Below the pieces are notes generated by a model, which ran no database searches, had not been told where the DNA came from, and saw nothing but the letters and a program-made list of their open reading frames with translations. Shown here in pieces: positions 1 through 8,399 of a DNA stretch of 64,000 bases; positions within the stretch are counted from its first letter, which is position 1, and each line of letters begins with the position of its first letter. Origin of the DNA: JAFGPS01 sp964628465. Its GTDB lineage: Bacteria > Planctomycetota > Phycisphaerae > Sedimentisphaerales > Anaerobacaceae. The stretch covers positions 124,001 through 188,000 of the forward strand of contig CAZVOA010000003.1 in NCBI GenBank assembly GCA_964628465.1, written 5' to 3'. The position numbers and the translations under genes are program-made.

Positions 1-265
1 TTCCCATAGGCATTTTGTAAAGTTTGTCTCTGCTTGTTCCGAGAATTGTGCCGCCATTGGTTAATATGCCGCTGACCGTACTATTTTCAAGGTGAATAGT
101 TCTATTTTCAACGAGACCTCTGAAGCCATCCAGAAATCCTAATACAGTCATTCCGTAAACGGATATCGCCGTTTTTGTAATTGCTCTAATCGCGGCGTTC
201 AAACCCGGACAATCTCCGCCGGAAGTCAGGATGCCAATACAACGTGTTTTTGATTCTTTTGCCAT
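1..265 (-). CDS. pfkA: 6-phosphofructokinase, N-terminal part (cut by window edge)
   Basis: Reading the minus strand from the ATG at 263-265 gives an open frame that runs off the window start (88 residues). It contains the phosphofructokinase nucleotide-binding signature TSGGDCPGLNAAIR near residue 14 and the downstream GGTILGTSR motif near residue 72. The enzyme phosphorylates fructose 6-phosphate in glycolysis. The 'GGDCPGLN' form, rather than 'GGDAPGMN', resembles the group that includes PPi-dependent and clade-X enzymes, so ATP versus PPi as donor cannot be decided from this fragment. It is divergent from the polyphosphate block to its right. Confidence 0.9.
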   Translation of the reverse strand, partial: MAKESKTRCIGILTSGGDCPGLNAAIRAITKTAISVYGMTVLGFLDGFRGLVENRTIHLENSTVSGILTNGGTILGTSRDKLYKMPMG

Positions 266-389
266 TATTAGTTTACCAAAAAATTATTAACTGCTTATTA
301 CTATCGACCAAAGATAATATCGACACAAAAAGCATTATAAAAATTATTATAAGTCTCAGCAGGAAAATTAACAGAATAATAATACATTT

Positions 390-433
390 TTTATGATGAG
401 TTTAGATATAATTGACGATATATTACTAAACAG
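390..433 (+). promoter_or_regulatory. possible weak 11-bp tandem repeat operator
   Basis: Four 11-bp units in register begin TTTATG, TTTAGA, TTGACG and TTACTA. Spacing is the same as in the stronger sites at 1128, 10137 and 14488, but the TAAY core is poorly kept. It ends 28 bases before the first HD gene. Treat as suggestive only. Confidence 0.25.
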
Positions 434-461
434 GATTTTATTGGACTACATATAATTATTA

Positions 462-1076
462 GTGGATTATATTTTGAAAAACCAATTATTTGACAATATT
501 ATTAACCTTGGCCGCTCAGAGGGTTTTAACGAAATACATGCTCTGAATGTAAACAAAATTGCTCTTACGATATTTGATCAGTTGCAGGATTTACATCATA
601 TGGGTAATACCGAAAGGTTGTGGCTGGAAACGGCGGCTTTACTTCATGATGTCGCCAAGTCTAAAAACAGGGAAAATCACCATAAATTAGCGCGAGATAT
701 GATAGTTGGTTTTACCGATTTGCCTTTTGGAATAAAAGAAAGAATATTGATAGGTCTTATTGCTCGCTATCATCGCGGCGGCCTGCCGAACGAAACTCAC
801 AAATATTTCAGCCAGCTTGATACAGAATCGAAAGAATATGTAGTGAAGATAGCCTCTATTCTGCGAATTGCGGATAGTCTTGTTTCCGGAAAATCAAATA
901 TTACATCTCTTAACTGTTATATACGAGATTTCGAAATTACTGCATACCTCAAATCTATAAGTAATATTTCTTTTAGAAAAGTCATTAAAAAAGCTGAACT
1001 TTTTGAAAAAGTATTCAGAAAATCTTTTGTCTTAAATATGAAAATCGTATCAGATTCAGTCTTGTCACACGCTTAA
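462..1076 (+). CDS. HD-domain protein related to the Ppx/GppA C-terminal domain
   Basis: A 204-residue cytoplasmic protein made almost entirely of an HD phosphohydrolase domain. LLHDVAKS (about residues 61-68) supplies the HD pair, followed by NHHKLARDMI and IARYHRGGLP. The last two motifs match the HD region of the full exopolyphosphatase encoded at 3101-4621. In Ppx/GppA proteins this domain follows the ASKHA phosphatase domain; here it stands alone. The metal-binding His and Asp residues are present, so a nucleotide or polyphosphate phosphohydrolase is possible, but the substrate is not shown. The start is a GTG without an obvious ribosome site. It heads the polyphosphate block and has a sister at 2391-2984. 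Confidence 0.8.
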   Translation: MDYILKNQLFDNIINLGRSEGFNEIHALNVNKIALTIFDQLQDLHHMGNTERLWLETAALLHDVAKSKNRENHHKLARDMIVGFTDLPFGIKERILIGLIARYHRGGLPNETHKYFSQLDTESKEYVVKIASILRIADSLVSGKSNITSLNCYIRDFEITAYLKSISNISFRKVIKKAELFEKVFRKSFVLNMKIVSDSVLSHA

Positions 1077-1127
1077 TTCCTTAAATAATAAGAATATATC
1101 TCATTTTTCCTGTTTTCAGCATTTCTT

Positions 1128-1171
1128 CTTAACTCAATCCTAATTTGACATTATCTTGATTTTAGTCTAAT
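1128..1171 (+). promoter_or_regulatory. 11-bp tandem repeat operator, Pho-box-like
   Basis: Four consecutive 11-bp units start with CTTAAC, CCTAAT, ATTATC and TTTAGT. The layout fits the cyanobacterial Pho box (YTTAAYYW repeated with 3-bp spacers, an 11-bp period). It lies 43 bases before the CHAD gene, where a response regulator could contact the promoter. The same spacing and core recur at 3003, 10137, 14488 and 21677. Confidence 0.5.
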
Positions 1172-1214
1172 ATAAAAGAACAGAAATTTACTATTTTGCA
1201 GGAAGGATAATTAC

Positions 1215-2309
1215 ATGATACCTGCTGATACAAGTTATCAGTTATTAGCTTGCCATTATATTGATAGTCAGCTTAAAAAGCTGAGCAATGAAATTAATGG
1301 TGCCAGGAGTTGTGATGATATTGAGTGTATTCATCAATCTCGTGTAGCCTCAAGAAGGCTCAGAGCGGCTTTTGGTATATTCGAAAATTGTTTTCCGGCA
1401 AAGACGTTAAATAAATGGCGGGATGAAATAAGAAAGCTAACAAAAGCTTTAGGTCCGGCACGGGATGCTGATGTTCAATTAGAATTTCTAAATAAAACTA
1501 TTTCAAATCTGTGTGCTGACCAAAAGGCTTTGCTGCCTGGGATTAAACGGCTTCAATTGCGAACATCTCAACACAGAAAAAAACAACAAACTAAAGTTAT
1601 TAAAACTATTGATAGATTGGAAGCAAAAGCCGTACTTGCCGACATTCACTCTGAAATAGAGAGAATTTTATTTTGCATGAGAGATAGCAAGCCTGATTTG
1701 AAAAGTGAATATGTATTTAAACAGACCTCGGAGCATATTCGAAATAAATTAGCCGAGATGATTTCATTTCAGAGTTGTATTGATAATCCTGATGATAAAA
1801 ATGCCCATCACCAGATGAGAATAGCAGCCAAAAGATTACGATATACTATGGAGATTTGTCAGGAACCTTATGAAAAGAAACTTGATGAAGCGGTAATAGT
1901 CGTAAAGAAGATTCAAACACTCCTTGGCGATATTCATGATTGTGACGTCTGGGTTGAAAATATCGGCCATTTTATGCAGGATGAACTCAATCGTACAAAG
2001 GAATATTTCGGTAATGAGAAACCGTATTATTTTTTGAATAGCGGCCTCGAATATCTTAAACAGGAACGTCAACAGGTTCGTAAGCATTTGTTTGAAATAT
2101 TTGTAAGATACTGGAAGTTACTGGACAGGCTAAAATTCTGGCAAGCTTTGGAATCTGAACTCAATAACTCTCTGGCAGAGCAGGAAAAACCGAAGTTTCC
2201 AATCGTGGAAATACCAAAAAGGAATTTAAGTGAAAAAGCTAATAACAATAATACTTCTGATAGGGAAAGTACGCGCGAATCCGCCGTCATTGAAGGCGGT
2301 TCTTTATGA
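1215..2309 (+). CDS. CHAD domain protein (polyphosphate-associated)
   Basis: A 364-residue alpha-helical protein with two CHAD halves. Conserved His and basic residues lie in IHQSRVASRRLRA (about residues 38-50) and again in AHHQMRIAAKRLRYTME (about residues 197-213). The helix ALGPARDADVQLEF and its repeat LLGDIHDCDVWVE are family hallmarks. CHAD domains bind inorganic polyphosphate and are known from polyphosphate granules; no CYTH phosphatase domain is fused here. The C-terminal 40 residues are polar and probably disordered. The ATG follows a strong AGGAAGGA site. It lies between two HD genes and upstream of ppx and ppk1, which supports a polyphosphate-binding or granule role. Confidence 0.9.
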   Translation: MIPADTSYQLLACHYIDSQLKKLSNEINGARSCDDIECIHQSRVASRRLRAAFGIFENCFPAKTLNKWRDEIRKLTKALGPARDADVQLEFLNKTISNLCADQKALLPGIKRLQLRTSQHRKKQQTKVIKTIDRLEAKAVLADIHSEIERILFCMRDSKPDLKSEYVFKQTSEHIRNKLAEMISFQSCIDNPDDKNAHHQMRIAAKRLRYTMEICQEPYEKKLDEAVIVVKKIQTLLGDIHDCDVWVENIGHFMQDELNRTKEYFGNEKPYYFLNSGLEYLKQERQQVRKHLFEIFVRYWKLLDRLKFWQALESELNNSLAEQEKPKFPIVEIPKRNLSEKANNNNTSDRESTRESAVIEGGSL

Positions 2310-2390
2310 TGCAGATGTTGTTTTAAGCGGTCATACTCTTAATGGTTTTTCAATAAAAGCGGGAAATATATTTGGATAAAGAGCAGTCTC

Positions 2391-2984
2391 ATGCAAAAAC
2401 AAAGAGATGAACAAATCGATTCAGTTATGGAATTTGCTGAAAGCTATAATTATGAGCAGTCACATGCGAAGCAAGTCACGAAACTGGCTCTGATAATTTT
2501 CGATGACCTGAAGAAGCTTCATAAAATGTCAGCGAATGAAAAATTCCTTCTTCATTGCGGCTCATTACTTCATGATATTGGCTGGATAAACGGACAAAAA
2601 GCGCACCATAAAACAGCTTTGAATTTGATTGTCAATGCAGCTAATTTGCCTTTTGATTTACAACAGAGAACAATGATAGGTCTCATTGCAAGGTATCATA
2701 GAAAAGCTTTGCCTGAAACTTCACATAAATATTTTTGTGATTTAAAAGAATCGCAGAGGCATGTTATTTCCAGTCTTGCGTCAATATTAAGGGTTGCTGA
2801 CGGTCTTGATAGAAGTCATATGAATCTTATAAACGATTTGCATTGTACATTCGATGACGATAAAATTACGATAAAACTGTTTACCAATGGAAGTGCGGAG
2901 CCGGAAATAAGCTCCGCGAGCAAAAAATCTGATTTGATGCAACAGCTTTTCAATAAAGAAGTTATATTTGAAATTGCTGATTAA
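2391..2984 (+). CDS. second Ppx-like HD-domain protein
   Basis: A 197-residue stand-alone HD protein, clearly paralogous to the one at 462-1076. It has SLLHDIGW (about residue 59), AHHKTALNLIV, and IARYHRKALPETSHKYF (about residues 102-118), then LASILRVADGLDRSH. The last two are typical of the HD part of exopolyphosphatases, and DRSH is closer to the canonical motif than in the first copy. It sits about 80 bases downstream of the CHAD gene and 116 bases before ppx, probably in the same transcription unit. It may process polyphosphate or guanosine pentaphosphate, or assist Ppx; this is inference from context. Confidence 0.8.
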   Translation: MQKQRDEQIDSVMEFAESYNYEQSHAKQVTKLALIIFDDLKKLHKMSANEKFLLHCGSLLHDIGWINGQKAHHKTALNLIVNAANLPFDLQQRTMIGLIARYHRKALPETSHKYFCDLKESQRHVISSLASILRVADGLDRSHMNLINDLHCTFDDDKITIKLFTNGSAEPEISSASKKSDLMQQLFNKEVIFEIAD

Positions 2985-3002
2985 TATTTAAAAAATTAAA
3001 AT

Positions 3003-3035
3003 CTTAATAAAAAATTAACAATCTTCTGGCAAAAT
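3003..3035 (+). promoter_or_regulatory. 11-bp tandem repeat operator upstream of ppx
   Basis: Two good units in 11-bp register begin CTTAAT (3003) and ATTAAC (3014). A third, TCTGGC (3025), is weak. The site lies about 65 bases before the ppx GTG and shares period and core with the sites at 1128 and 14488. Confidence 0.4.
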
Positions 3036-3100
3036 AGTCCTTCACAAATAAGGATTACGTAAGAAAATTATTTTTGAATGCTAATTAGGAAGTTAAATCT

Positions 3101-4621
3101 GTGAATACGACTCTTGCGGTAATAGATATAGGATCGAACTCGATACGAATGGTATTAGGACAGCTTCTGCCGGACGGTACGGCTCAGGTTCTGGAAAGAT
3201 TTCGTAAAGCGGTTCGGCTCGGACAGGATACGTTTACTACCGGCAGACTTGGCAAGGAAGCAATACGCACTGTAATATCGATTCTCAGGGAATATCAAAA
3301 AACATTGCAACTTTATAATGTCGGACATACAAGAATCGTAGCTACAAGTGCCGTCCGTGAAGCAGGCAATGCTGCAATACTTATTGACAGGGTTCTTACG
3401 GCCACAGGCCTTGAAATTGAAATTATAGACGTATCTGAAGAAAGCAGACTGACTGTTTTAGCGGTCCAAAATAGTCTTGGCAGCTTAGCCGAACAATTTA
3501 ATAAAAACACACTGATTACCGAAGTTGGCGGGGGACATACGACTTTAACTGTTCTTGGAAAAGGCGAAATAGTAGTCTCGAACAGTTTTTATTTTGGTTC
3601 AATCCGGCTTCGTGAAGCGCTTTCAAGCGGCGCTTCAGCGGATTCAAAACTGATAAGAAATGAGCTTTTAAGGTTTTTGCCATCTATCGAAAGTTTTGTG
3701 CCGCTTAAAAATATTCAAACTTTTTTTGCCCTGGGTGCAGATGCAAGATTTGCGGCTCAGGAGGCTGGAAAATCGGTAAAAGATACAGAGCTAAGCGCAA
3801 TACCAAAAGCAAAATTTAATAAATTGATTGATAAGATAAAAACGAAAACTCCCGAAGAGCTTTCTGTTTTGTATAATATAGAATTTACCGATGCTGAAAC
3901 TTTAAACGTTGCACTTTTAGTATATCAGGAACTGCTGAATTATACAAAAGCTGAAGAATTGACTGTTTCATTTTCGTCGATGAGAGAAGAGTTATTACAG
4001 GATTTGGCAAGGCAGATAACCGGAAAAGAAGACAAGACTTTCGCTCACAGTGTGATACATTCGGCTACAGCTTTAGCGGAAAAATATAAAGTTGATATTG
4101 AACATAGCAATCGTGTGCGAGAGTCAGCCGTTAAGCTTTTCGATACTTTACAAAAGGAACACGGATTAACATTCAGGCACAGGGTATTATTGGAAACAGC
4201 CGCGCTGCTTCATGAAGTTGGGACTTTTGTGTCACCACGCGGTTTTCATAAACATTCATATTATCTTATTAAGAACTCTGAAATATTCGGTCTGAACCAG
4301 ACTGAAGTCGCATTGGTTGCGAATATTGCGCGGTATCATCGCCGTGCTCAACCAAAAACTTCTCATCCTGAATACATGTCACTGTCTGGAGAGCAGAGAA
4401 TTATTGTGAACAAACTGGCGTCTTTGCTTAGAATTGCCGAAGCTTTGGACGCGGGTCATAATACCAAGTCTTCAAATATGCAGTGTAAAGTAGAGAAAAA
4501 TAGTTTGATTATTTCCATTCCCGGGATAAAAGATTTAGTAATGGGAAAAAGATCTATGCCCGCGGAAACAGATATGTTCGAAGATATATACGGATTGAAT
4601 GCCAAACTGGAAGAAATATAA
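3101..4621 (+). CDS. ppx: exopolyphosphatase / guanosine pentaphosphatase
   Basis: A 506-residue Ppx/GppA protein. The N-terminal ASKHA phosphatase starts with AVIDIGSNSIRMVLG (phosphate-binding loop 1), continues with ATSAVREAGN and EESRLTVLAVQ, and has the glycine loop TEVGGGHTTL (about residues 140-149). The C-terminal third is an HD domain with LLHEVGTF, HKHSYYLIKN and IARYHRRAQPKTSHPEYM. In the first HD motif the Asp is replaced by Glu, giving HE. It releases phosphate from polyphosphate ends or hydrolyses pppGpp. The start is GTG after an AGGA site. The ppk1 gene begins 3 bases after its stop, so breakdown and synthesis of polyphosphate are co-transcribed. Confidence 0.92.
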   Translation: MNTTLAVIDIGSNSIRMVLGQLLPDGTAQVLERFRKAVRLGQDTFTTGRLGKEAIRTVISILREYQKTLQLYNVGHTRIVATSAVREAGNAAILIDRVLTATGLEIEIIDVSEESRLTVLAVQNSLGSLAEQFNKNTLITEVGGGHTTLTVLGKGEIVVSNSFYFGSIRLREALSSGASADSKLIRNELLRFLPSIESFVPLKNIQTFFALGADARFAAQEAGKSVKDTELSAIPKAKFNKLIDKIKTKTPEELSVLYNIEFTDAETLNVALLVYQELLNYTKAEELTVSFSSMREELLQDLARQITGKEDKTFAHSVIHSATALAEKYKVDIEHSNRVRESAVKLFDTLQKEHGLTFRHRVLLETAALLHEVGTFVSPRGFHKHSYYLIKNSEIFGLNQTEVALVANIARYHRRAQPKTSHPEYMSLSGEQRIIVNKLASLLRIAEALDAGHNTKSSNMQCKVEKNSLIISIPGIKDLVMGKRSMPAETDMFEDIYGLNAKLEEI

Positions 4622-4624
4622 AAA

Positions 4625-6739
4625 ATGAAAGAAAAACAGAAATACAATATGCCGGAACTGTTTGTTAATCGCGAACTTAGCTGGCTTGAATTTAACAACA
4701 GGGTTTTGCATGAAGGGCTTGACGAAAGTTTACCCTTACTTGAGCGTCTGAAATTCCTTTCGATTGTCAGTTCAAATCTTGATGAATATTTCATGGTTCG
4801 TGTAGCCGGATTAATTCAGCAAAAAGCAGCAGGTGTTCACAAGCCTGACAAAAGCGGCTTAACACCAACACAACAACTTAAAGAAATAAGCCAGCGCATC
4901 CATAAAATGATGGATATTCATACGGATGCGGTAAGAGATATCATCGGGAAATTGAAAGAGCAGGGTATTTGTTTAATCCAGAGAAATGAATGGACTATTG
5001 AACAAAGAAAGTATCTGAAGGAATATTTTATAAACATGGTTCTTCCAGTCTTAACTCCGCTTTCTATGCAGGATTTGCAGCCGTACCCTCTTCTTCACGG
5101 CAGACAAATAATTGTTGCTGCGGCAATTCAATCGGAAGACTCAGGGGAACCAGCAAAAAAAATAGTTCTGATTCCGGTACCGGGGATACTTGACAGATTT
5201 GTTAAAGTTTCGTCGGAACAATCTTTGAATATAGCGGTTATTGAAGATGTTATTGCGGACAATGTAAATGTTTTGTTCGAAAATGACAAAATAATCGGTT
5301 CTGCTTTTCTTAGAATAACCAGGGACGCGGATGTTCAGGTTCAGGCGGATGAAGCGTCAGACCTTCTAAATATGATAGAAGAAGCTGTTCTTGAAAGAAA
5401 ACGGCGCGGTGCGGTTCGTTTGGCTATTTCGGCAAATCCCGACCCATTTATTAAATCATGGCTTATAGAGTGGTTAAATTTAGAGCAGGACTATATATAT
5501 GAAATTAACGGCATTTTAGATGGTTCTTCTTTGATGCAGATTGCCAACATGCCGGATTTTGAGAAACTAAAAGTTCCTGATTGGCCGCCGCAAAATCCGG
5601 TGGATTTGATGGATTCGCAGGATATATGGCAGACACTTGCCAATCAGGATGTTATGCTTTTCCACCCATACGAAAGTTTTGAGCCGGTAGTAAGTTTATT
5701 GAACGAAGCTTCAGTTGATCCGGGCGTACTGGCGATAAAACAGACTTTATATCGTACAAGCTCCGATTCGGCAATCATTCAGGCGTTAAAAACAGCTTCG
5801 GGAAACGGCAAGGAAGTAACCGTCCTGGTTGAATTGAAGGCCCGGTTCGATGAAGCCAGAAATATTGACTGGGCGAGGCAGCTTGAAGACGCGGGATGTC
5901 ACGTTATTTATGGAGTCACTGGATTCAAGACACATGCCAAGGCTATGTTAATAGTACGCCGAGAGAGTGACAGAATCCGGCGATATGCTCATCTTGCTAC
6001 TGGAAATTACAACGAAAAGACGGCGAAATTGTACTCTGATATAGGATTATTAACATCTGATGTTGAACTTACTTCTGACGTAGCCGCCTTTTTCAATCTC
6101 TTAACCGGTGCTTCAGAAATGGTCGGATGGTCGAAGCTTGCTATCGCTCCGACAAATCTCAGAAAAAAAATAGAAGAACTTATCGAAAGAGAAATACAAG
6201 TTTCAACTCCTGATAAACCCGGATTGATAATGGCTAAATTAAATTCGCTCGAAGATAAGAAAATGTGCCAGTCTCTTTACCGGGCAAGTGAAGCAGGTGT
6301 GAAAATTCTCCTCAATGTCAGAGGTATATGTTGCTTAAAGCCGGGTCTGAAAAATATATCAGAAAACATTGAAGTCGTTTCGATTGTTGATCGTTTCCTC
6401 GAACACGCGAGAATATTTTATTTTTCCAATGCCGGGCATGAAGAAATCTATTTAAGCAGTGCAGACTGGATGGGAAGGAATCTTGATAAACGTCTGGAAT
6501 TGCTTTTTCCAGTAACTCAGACAAAATTTCTCAAAAGATTGAAAACTGTCTTACAAACATATTTTTCGGATAATACGAAAGCTTGGCAAATGGCTTCAGA
6601 TGGATCTTACAAACGCAAAATAAATAAAGATAAAAAAGTCAGAGCGCAGGAATTATTTTATAATGAAGCTGTCAAAGCGGCGGAATTGAACAGGCAAACC
6701 AAAATGAAGTTTATACCGATAACGAAGCCTCAGCAATAA
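4625..6739 (+). CDS. ppk1: polyphosphate kinase 1
   Basis: A 704-residue Ppk1 with the full domain order: N-terminal VNRELSWLEFNNRVL, head domain, and two phospholipase-D-like C domains. The autophosphorylated His lies in GFKTHAKAMLIVRR (about residues 435-448), followed by HLATGNYNEKTAKLYSDIGL. The second catalytic His is in DRFLEHARIFYFS. Length is as expected (E. coli 688). It reversibly transfers the ATP gamma-phosphate to polyphosphate. Tight linkage to ppx and the nearby CHAD gene defines a polyphosphate operon. The C-terminus has a basic tail rich in Lys that is not part of the catalytic fold. Confidence 0.96.
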   Translation: MKEKQKYNMPELFVNRELSWLEFNNRVLHEGLDESLPLLERLKFLSIVSSNLDEYFMVRVAGLIQQKAAGVHKPDKSGLTPTQQLKEISQRIHKMMDIHTDAVRDIIGKLKEQGICLIQRNEWTIEQRKYLKEYFINMVLPVLTPLSMQDLQPYPLLHGRQIIVAAAIQSEDSGEPAKKIVLIPVPGILDRFVKVSSEQSLNIAVIEDVIADNVNVLFENDKIIGSAFLRITRDADVQVQADEASDLLNMIEEAVLERKRRGAVRLAISANPDPFIKSWLIEWLNLEQDYIYEINGILDGSSLMQIANMPDFEKLKVPDWPPQNPVDLMDSQDIWQTLANQDVMLFHPYESFEPVVSLLNEASVDPGVLAIKQTLYRTSSDSAIIQALKTASGNGKEVTVLVELKARFDEARNIDWARQLEDAGCHVIYGVTGFKTHAKAMLIVRRESDRIRRYAHLATGNYNEKTAKLYSDIGLLTSDVELTSDVAAFFNLLTGASEMVGWSKLAIAPTNLRKKIEELIEREIQVSTPDKPGLIMAKLNSLEDKKMCQSLYRASEAGVKILLNVRGICCLKPGLKNISENIEVVSIVDRFLEHARIFYFSNAGHEEIYLSSADWMGRNLDKRLELLFPVTQTKFLKRLKTVLQTYFSDNTKAWQMASDGSYKRKINKDKKVRAQELFYNEAVKAAELNRQTKMKFIPITKPQQ

Positions 6740-6763
6740 ATTGCCAGCAATGGAAGGTGTGCT

Positions 6764-6919
6764 ATGAGTGATAAGCTATGTAGTTTAGTTAAAAATAATG
6801 CGCATTTGGAAGATGCAAATAATTATAAGAAACTTATCAGGGAACCTAAATACTGGTGCAAAAAATGCGGCAGATCCGCGGCTAAATCTTCTTGCTTATG
6901 CAAATCCAAGAAATTATAA
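6764..6919 (+). CDS. small Cys-rich protein, possible zinc ribbon
   Basis: A 51-residue frame opening with MSDKLCSLVKNN, with a good AGG-type site (GGAAGGTG) just upstream. Near the C-terminus it reads YWCKKCGRSAAKSSCLCKSK, giving CxxC followed by CxC, enough to coordinate one metal ion. It begins 24 bases after the ppk1 stop, so it is probably the last gene of that operon. Short proteins of this look (a Lys-rich lead, then a C-terminal zinc knuckle) occur in planctomycetes and deltaproteobacteria, to my recollection, without known function. Confidence 0.65.
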   Translation: MSDKLCSLVKNNAHLEDANNYKKLIREPKYWCKKCGRSAAKSSCLCKSKKL

Positions 6920-7100
6920 ATGACTTAGACTGACCGATTTCTTCCTTGTCATGCTGAACAAAATGAAGCATTTCTACTCTGCGTAGTAACCTACACTACG
7001 AAGTATGAGCTGGCTCTTAAATAAGAGGTTACATATGAAACATATTTATTATTCTTAGCCCATATCCCTCGTTTCACTCCTGAGAAACTAAGATGGGTGG

Positions 7101-7135
7101 CAGCCTCAACCTGATAAAAAATCAGGATGAGGCTG
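7101..7135. repeat. 15-bp inverted repeat, hairpin
   Basis: Arms CAGCCTCAACCTGAT (7101-7115) and ATCAGGATGAGGCTG (7121-7135) pair with one mismatch around an AAAAA loop. No T-run follows on either strand, so it is not a classic intrinsic terminator. It may be a REP-like element or an mRNA-stabilising structure for the ppk1 transcript. Confidence 0.6.
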
Positions 7136-7282
7136 TAATCCATTATTATAGGAAGGTAAGTTTCTTTCGCATATATCCTGTAAATCAGGTTCGGTGCTCA
7201 TGATGACAAATTCGATATGTTTTTGTTGTTATAGCACTTATAGTATTAATAAAATCGACATAGGTCAATTTGAGTAAATTAA

Positions 7283-7402
7283 TTCATCGTAAAAGATAAA
7301 AGCAAGTTACATCTTAAAGATTATGATTCAGGTAATGACGAAGGTTTTAATAAAGATGATGCTTTGAAGCTCCATAATGAATATATTCTTAACCATTCAT
7401 AG
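7283..7402 (+). pseudogene. possible relic of a PPK2 N-terminus
   Basis: An open frame without a start codon, bounded by TAA at 7280-7282 and TAG at 7400-7402, reads LHLKDYDSGNDEGFNKDDAL in its core. This resembles the start of polyphosphate kinase 2 proteins (LkdyDPddTgGFk followed by a helix), and Ppk1 is encoded just upstream. The conserved kinase core is absent. If right, the cluster once held both Ppk1 and PPK2. The match is short and judged by eye. Confidence 0.4.
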
Positions 7403-7519
7403 GGAATAGGACTTTGTTATTTTCTGGATTCCGCAACAAGTGTGGAATGACAATCATGTCTTTTTTTTATAAAAAAGGCAAAACATAATATTTCTGTGAA
7501 CGCTTACAATTATTTTATT

Positions 7520-7563
7520 TGTAACCGGATACTTATAAAATACTAACATCATAGGCGTAAAAT
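7520..7563 (+). promoter_or_regulatory. possible 11-bp tandem repeats before the CheW-like gene
   Basis: Units in 11-bp register begin TGTAAC, ACTTAT, ACTAAC and AGGCGT; three end in AT. Two carry the TAAC core found in the better sites. The site ends 34 bases before the start codon at 7598. Confidence 0.35.
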
Positions 7564-7597
7564 TCATAATTAATATGGCGATAGAAAGTGTGTCGAA

Positions 7598-8191
7598 ATG
7601 AAAAATAGAAAAAATATTATGGATTTTACGGAAAATATTCTACTTATAACATATTTCCTGAAAAGAAGTGTCAATGCACAGGAAATTGAATTTACAGGCT
7701 GCAAAGAGATTAGGTGTTTTGATTATGAGTTACCTTCATATATCAAAGGCCTTATTAAATATGACGATGATTACATACCGGTAGTTGATCCGAATATTTA
7801 TTTTCAAAGCCAACCAAGCATGATAAATAACCTTGCATGCATATTAATTATCGAAAGTATTCGCAACTGCTGCAAATACAGAACGGGTATCATCATAGAA
7901 GATATTGATGAAATATTGAATTTCGCGGCTGGCAATTACAGAAACATGCCTTACACAATACCATTAACTTTCAATATGAATTTTATTATTGATGTGTTAA
8001 GAAAAGGTCAGTCGGAGCAGTTTCTTTTTAATACACACAAATTACTTAATATACACGAAAAGAGAAATTCTATCGTAAAAAATCATCTTGTGGAATGTAA
8101 TTATGATGTTATTGGGTCGGAGTTGGTTGAGAATACAGGTATAGATGAATTTGACTTTTTTAACACTAATGAATTTTTAGTAACTAATTAA
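7598..8191 (+). CDS. CheW-like domain protein
   Basis: A 197-residue soluble protein. Residues about 40-125 follow the CheW pattern: a hydrophobic strand, then LPSYIKGLIKYDDDYIPVVD (equivalent to 'GliNlRGqviPViDL'), then ACILIIES and TGIIIEDIDEILN ('GlvVDeV'). CheW domains couple receptors to CheA kinase, but no chemotaxis gene is nearby. The RG of the usual NLRG turn is replaced (KYDD). It lies between the polyphosphate block and the TonB block, with a Pho-box-like sequence upstream. Function could be a scaffold or a signalling adaptor; this is inference. Confidence 0.65.
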   Translation: MKNRKNIMDFTENILLITYFLKRSVNAQEIEFTGCKEIRCFDYELPSYIKGLIKYDDDYIPVVDPNIYFQSQPSMINNLACILIIESIRNCCKYRTGIIIEDIDEILNFAAGNYRNMPYTIPLTFNMNFIIDVLRKGQSEQFLFNTHKLLNIHEKRNSIVKNHLVECNYDVIGSELVENTGIDEFDFFNTNEFLVTN

Positions 8192-8208
8192 TTTAATTTT
8201 AATAATAG
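8176..8208 (+). promoter_or_regulatory. possible AT-rich 11-bp repeats before the beta-helix gene
   Basis: Units begin TTTAGT, ATTAAT and TTTAAT at 11-bp spacing, overlapping the end of the CheW-like gene. The region is so A/T-rich that chance is a serious alternative. Confidence 0.2.
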
Positions 8209-8399
8209 TTATGCATACTTATGTGAAAATTAAAAAGAAAATAGAAATCGAAAATATGGTAATTAGGATTGGAAAGGAGGCTATATAGAAAAGAACCGCT
8301 TTATTGTGTAATCTTAGGTACTATTATTTTTATGAGGAGCGATGTAAGAGCATTGCTTATGACCTCGTTAATAACAATCAAAAAAAACAGGAGAAAGAT

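Larger units (their letters stand above)
6920..7597. other. long intergenic stretch with decayed sequence
   Basis: No intact gene is seen. The stretch holds a strong hairpin (7101-7135), a gene relic (7283-7402), a second dyad around 7428-7448 (ATTCCGC pairing with GTGGAAT), and 11-bp repeats before the CheW-like gene. The phrases near 6950 and 7425 resemble dispersed repeat debris rather than coding sequence. Confidence 0.6.
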
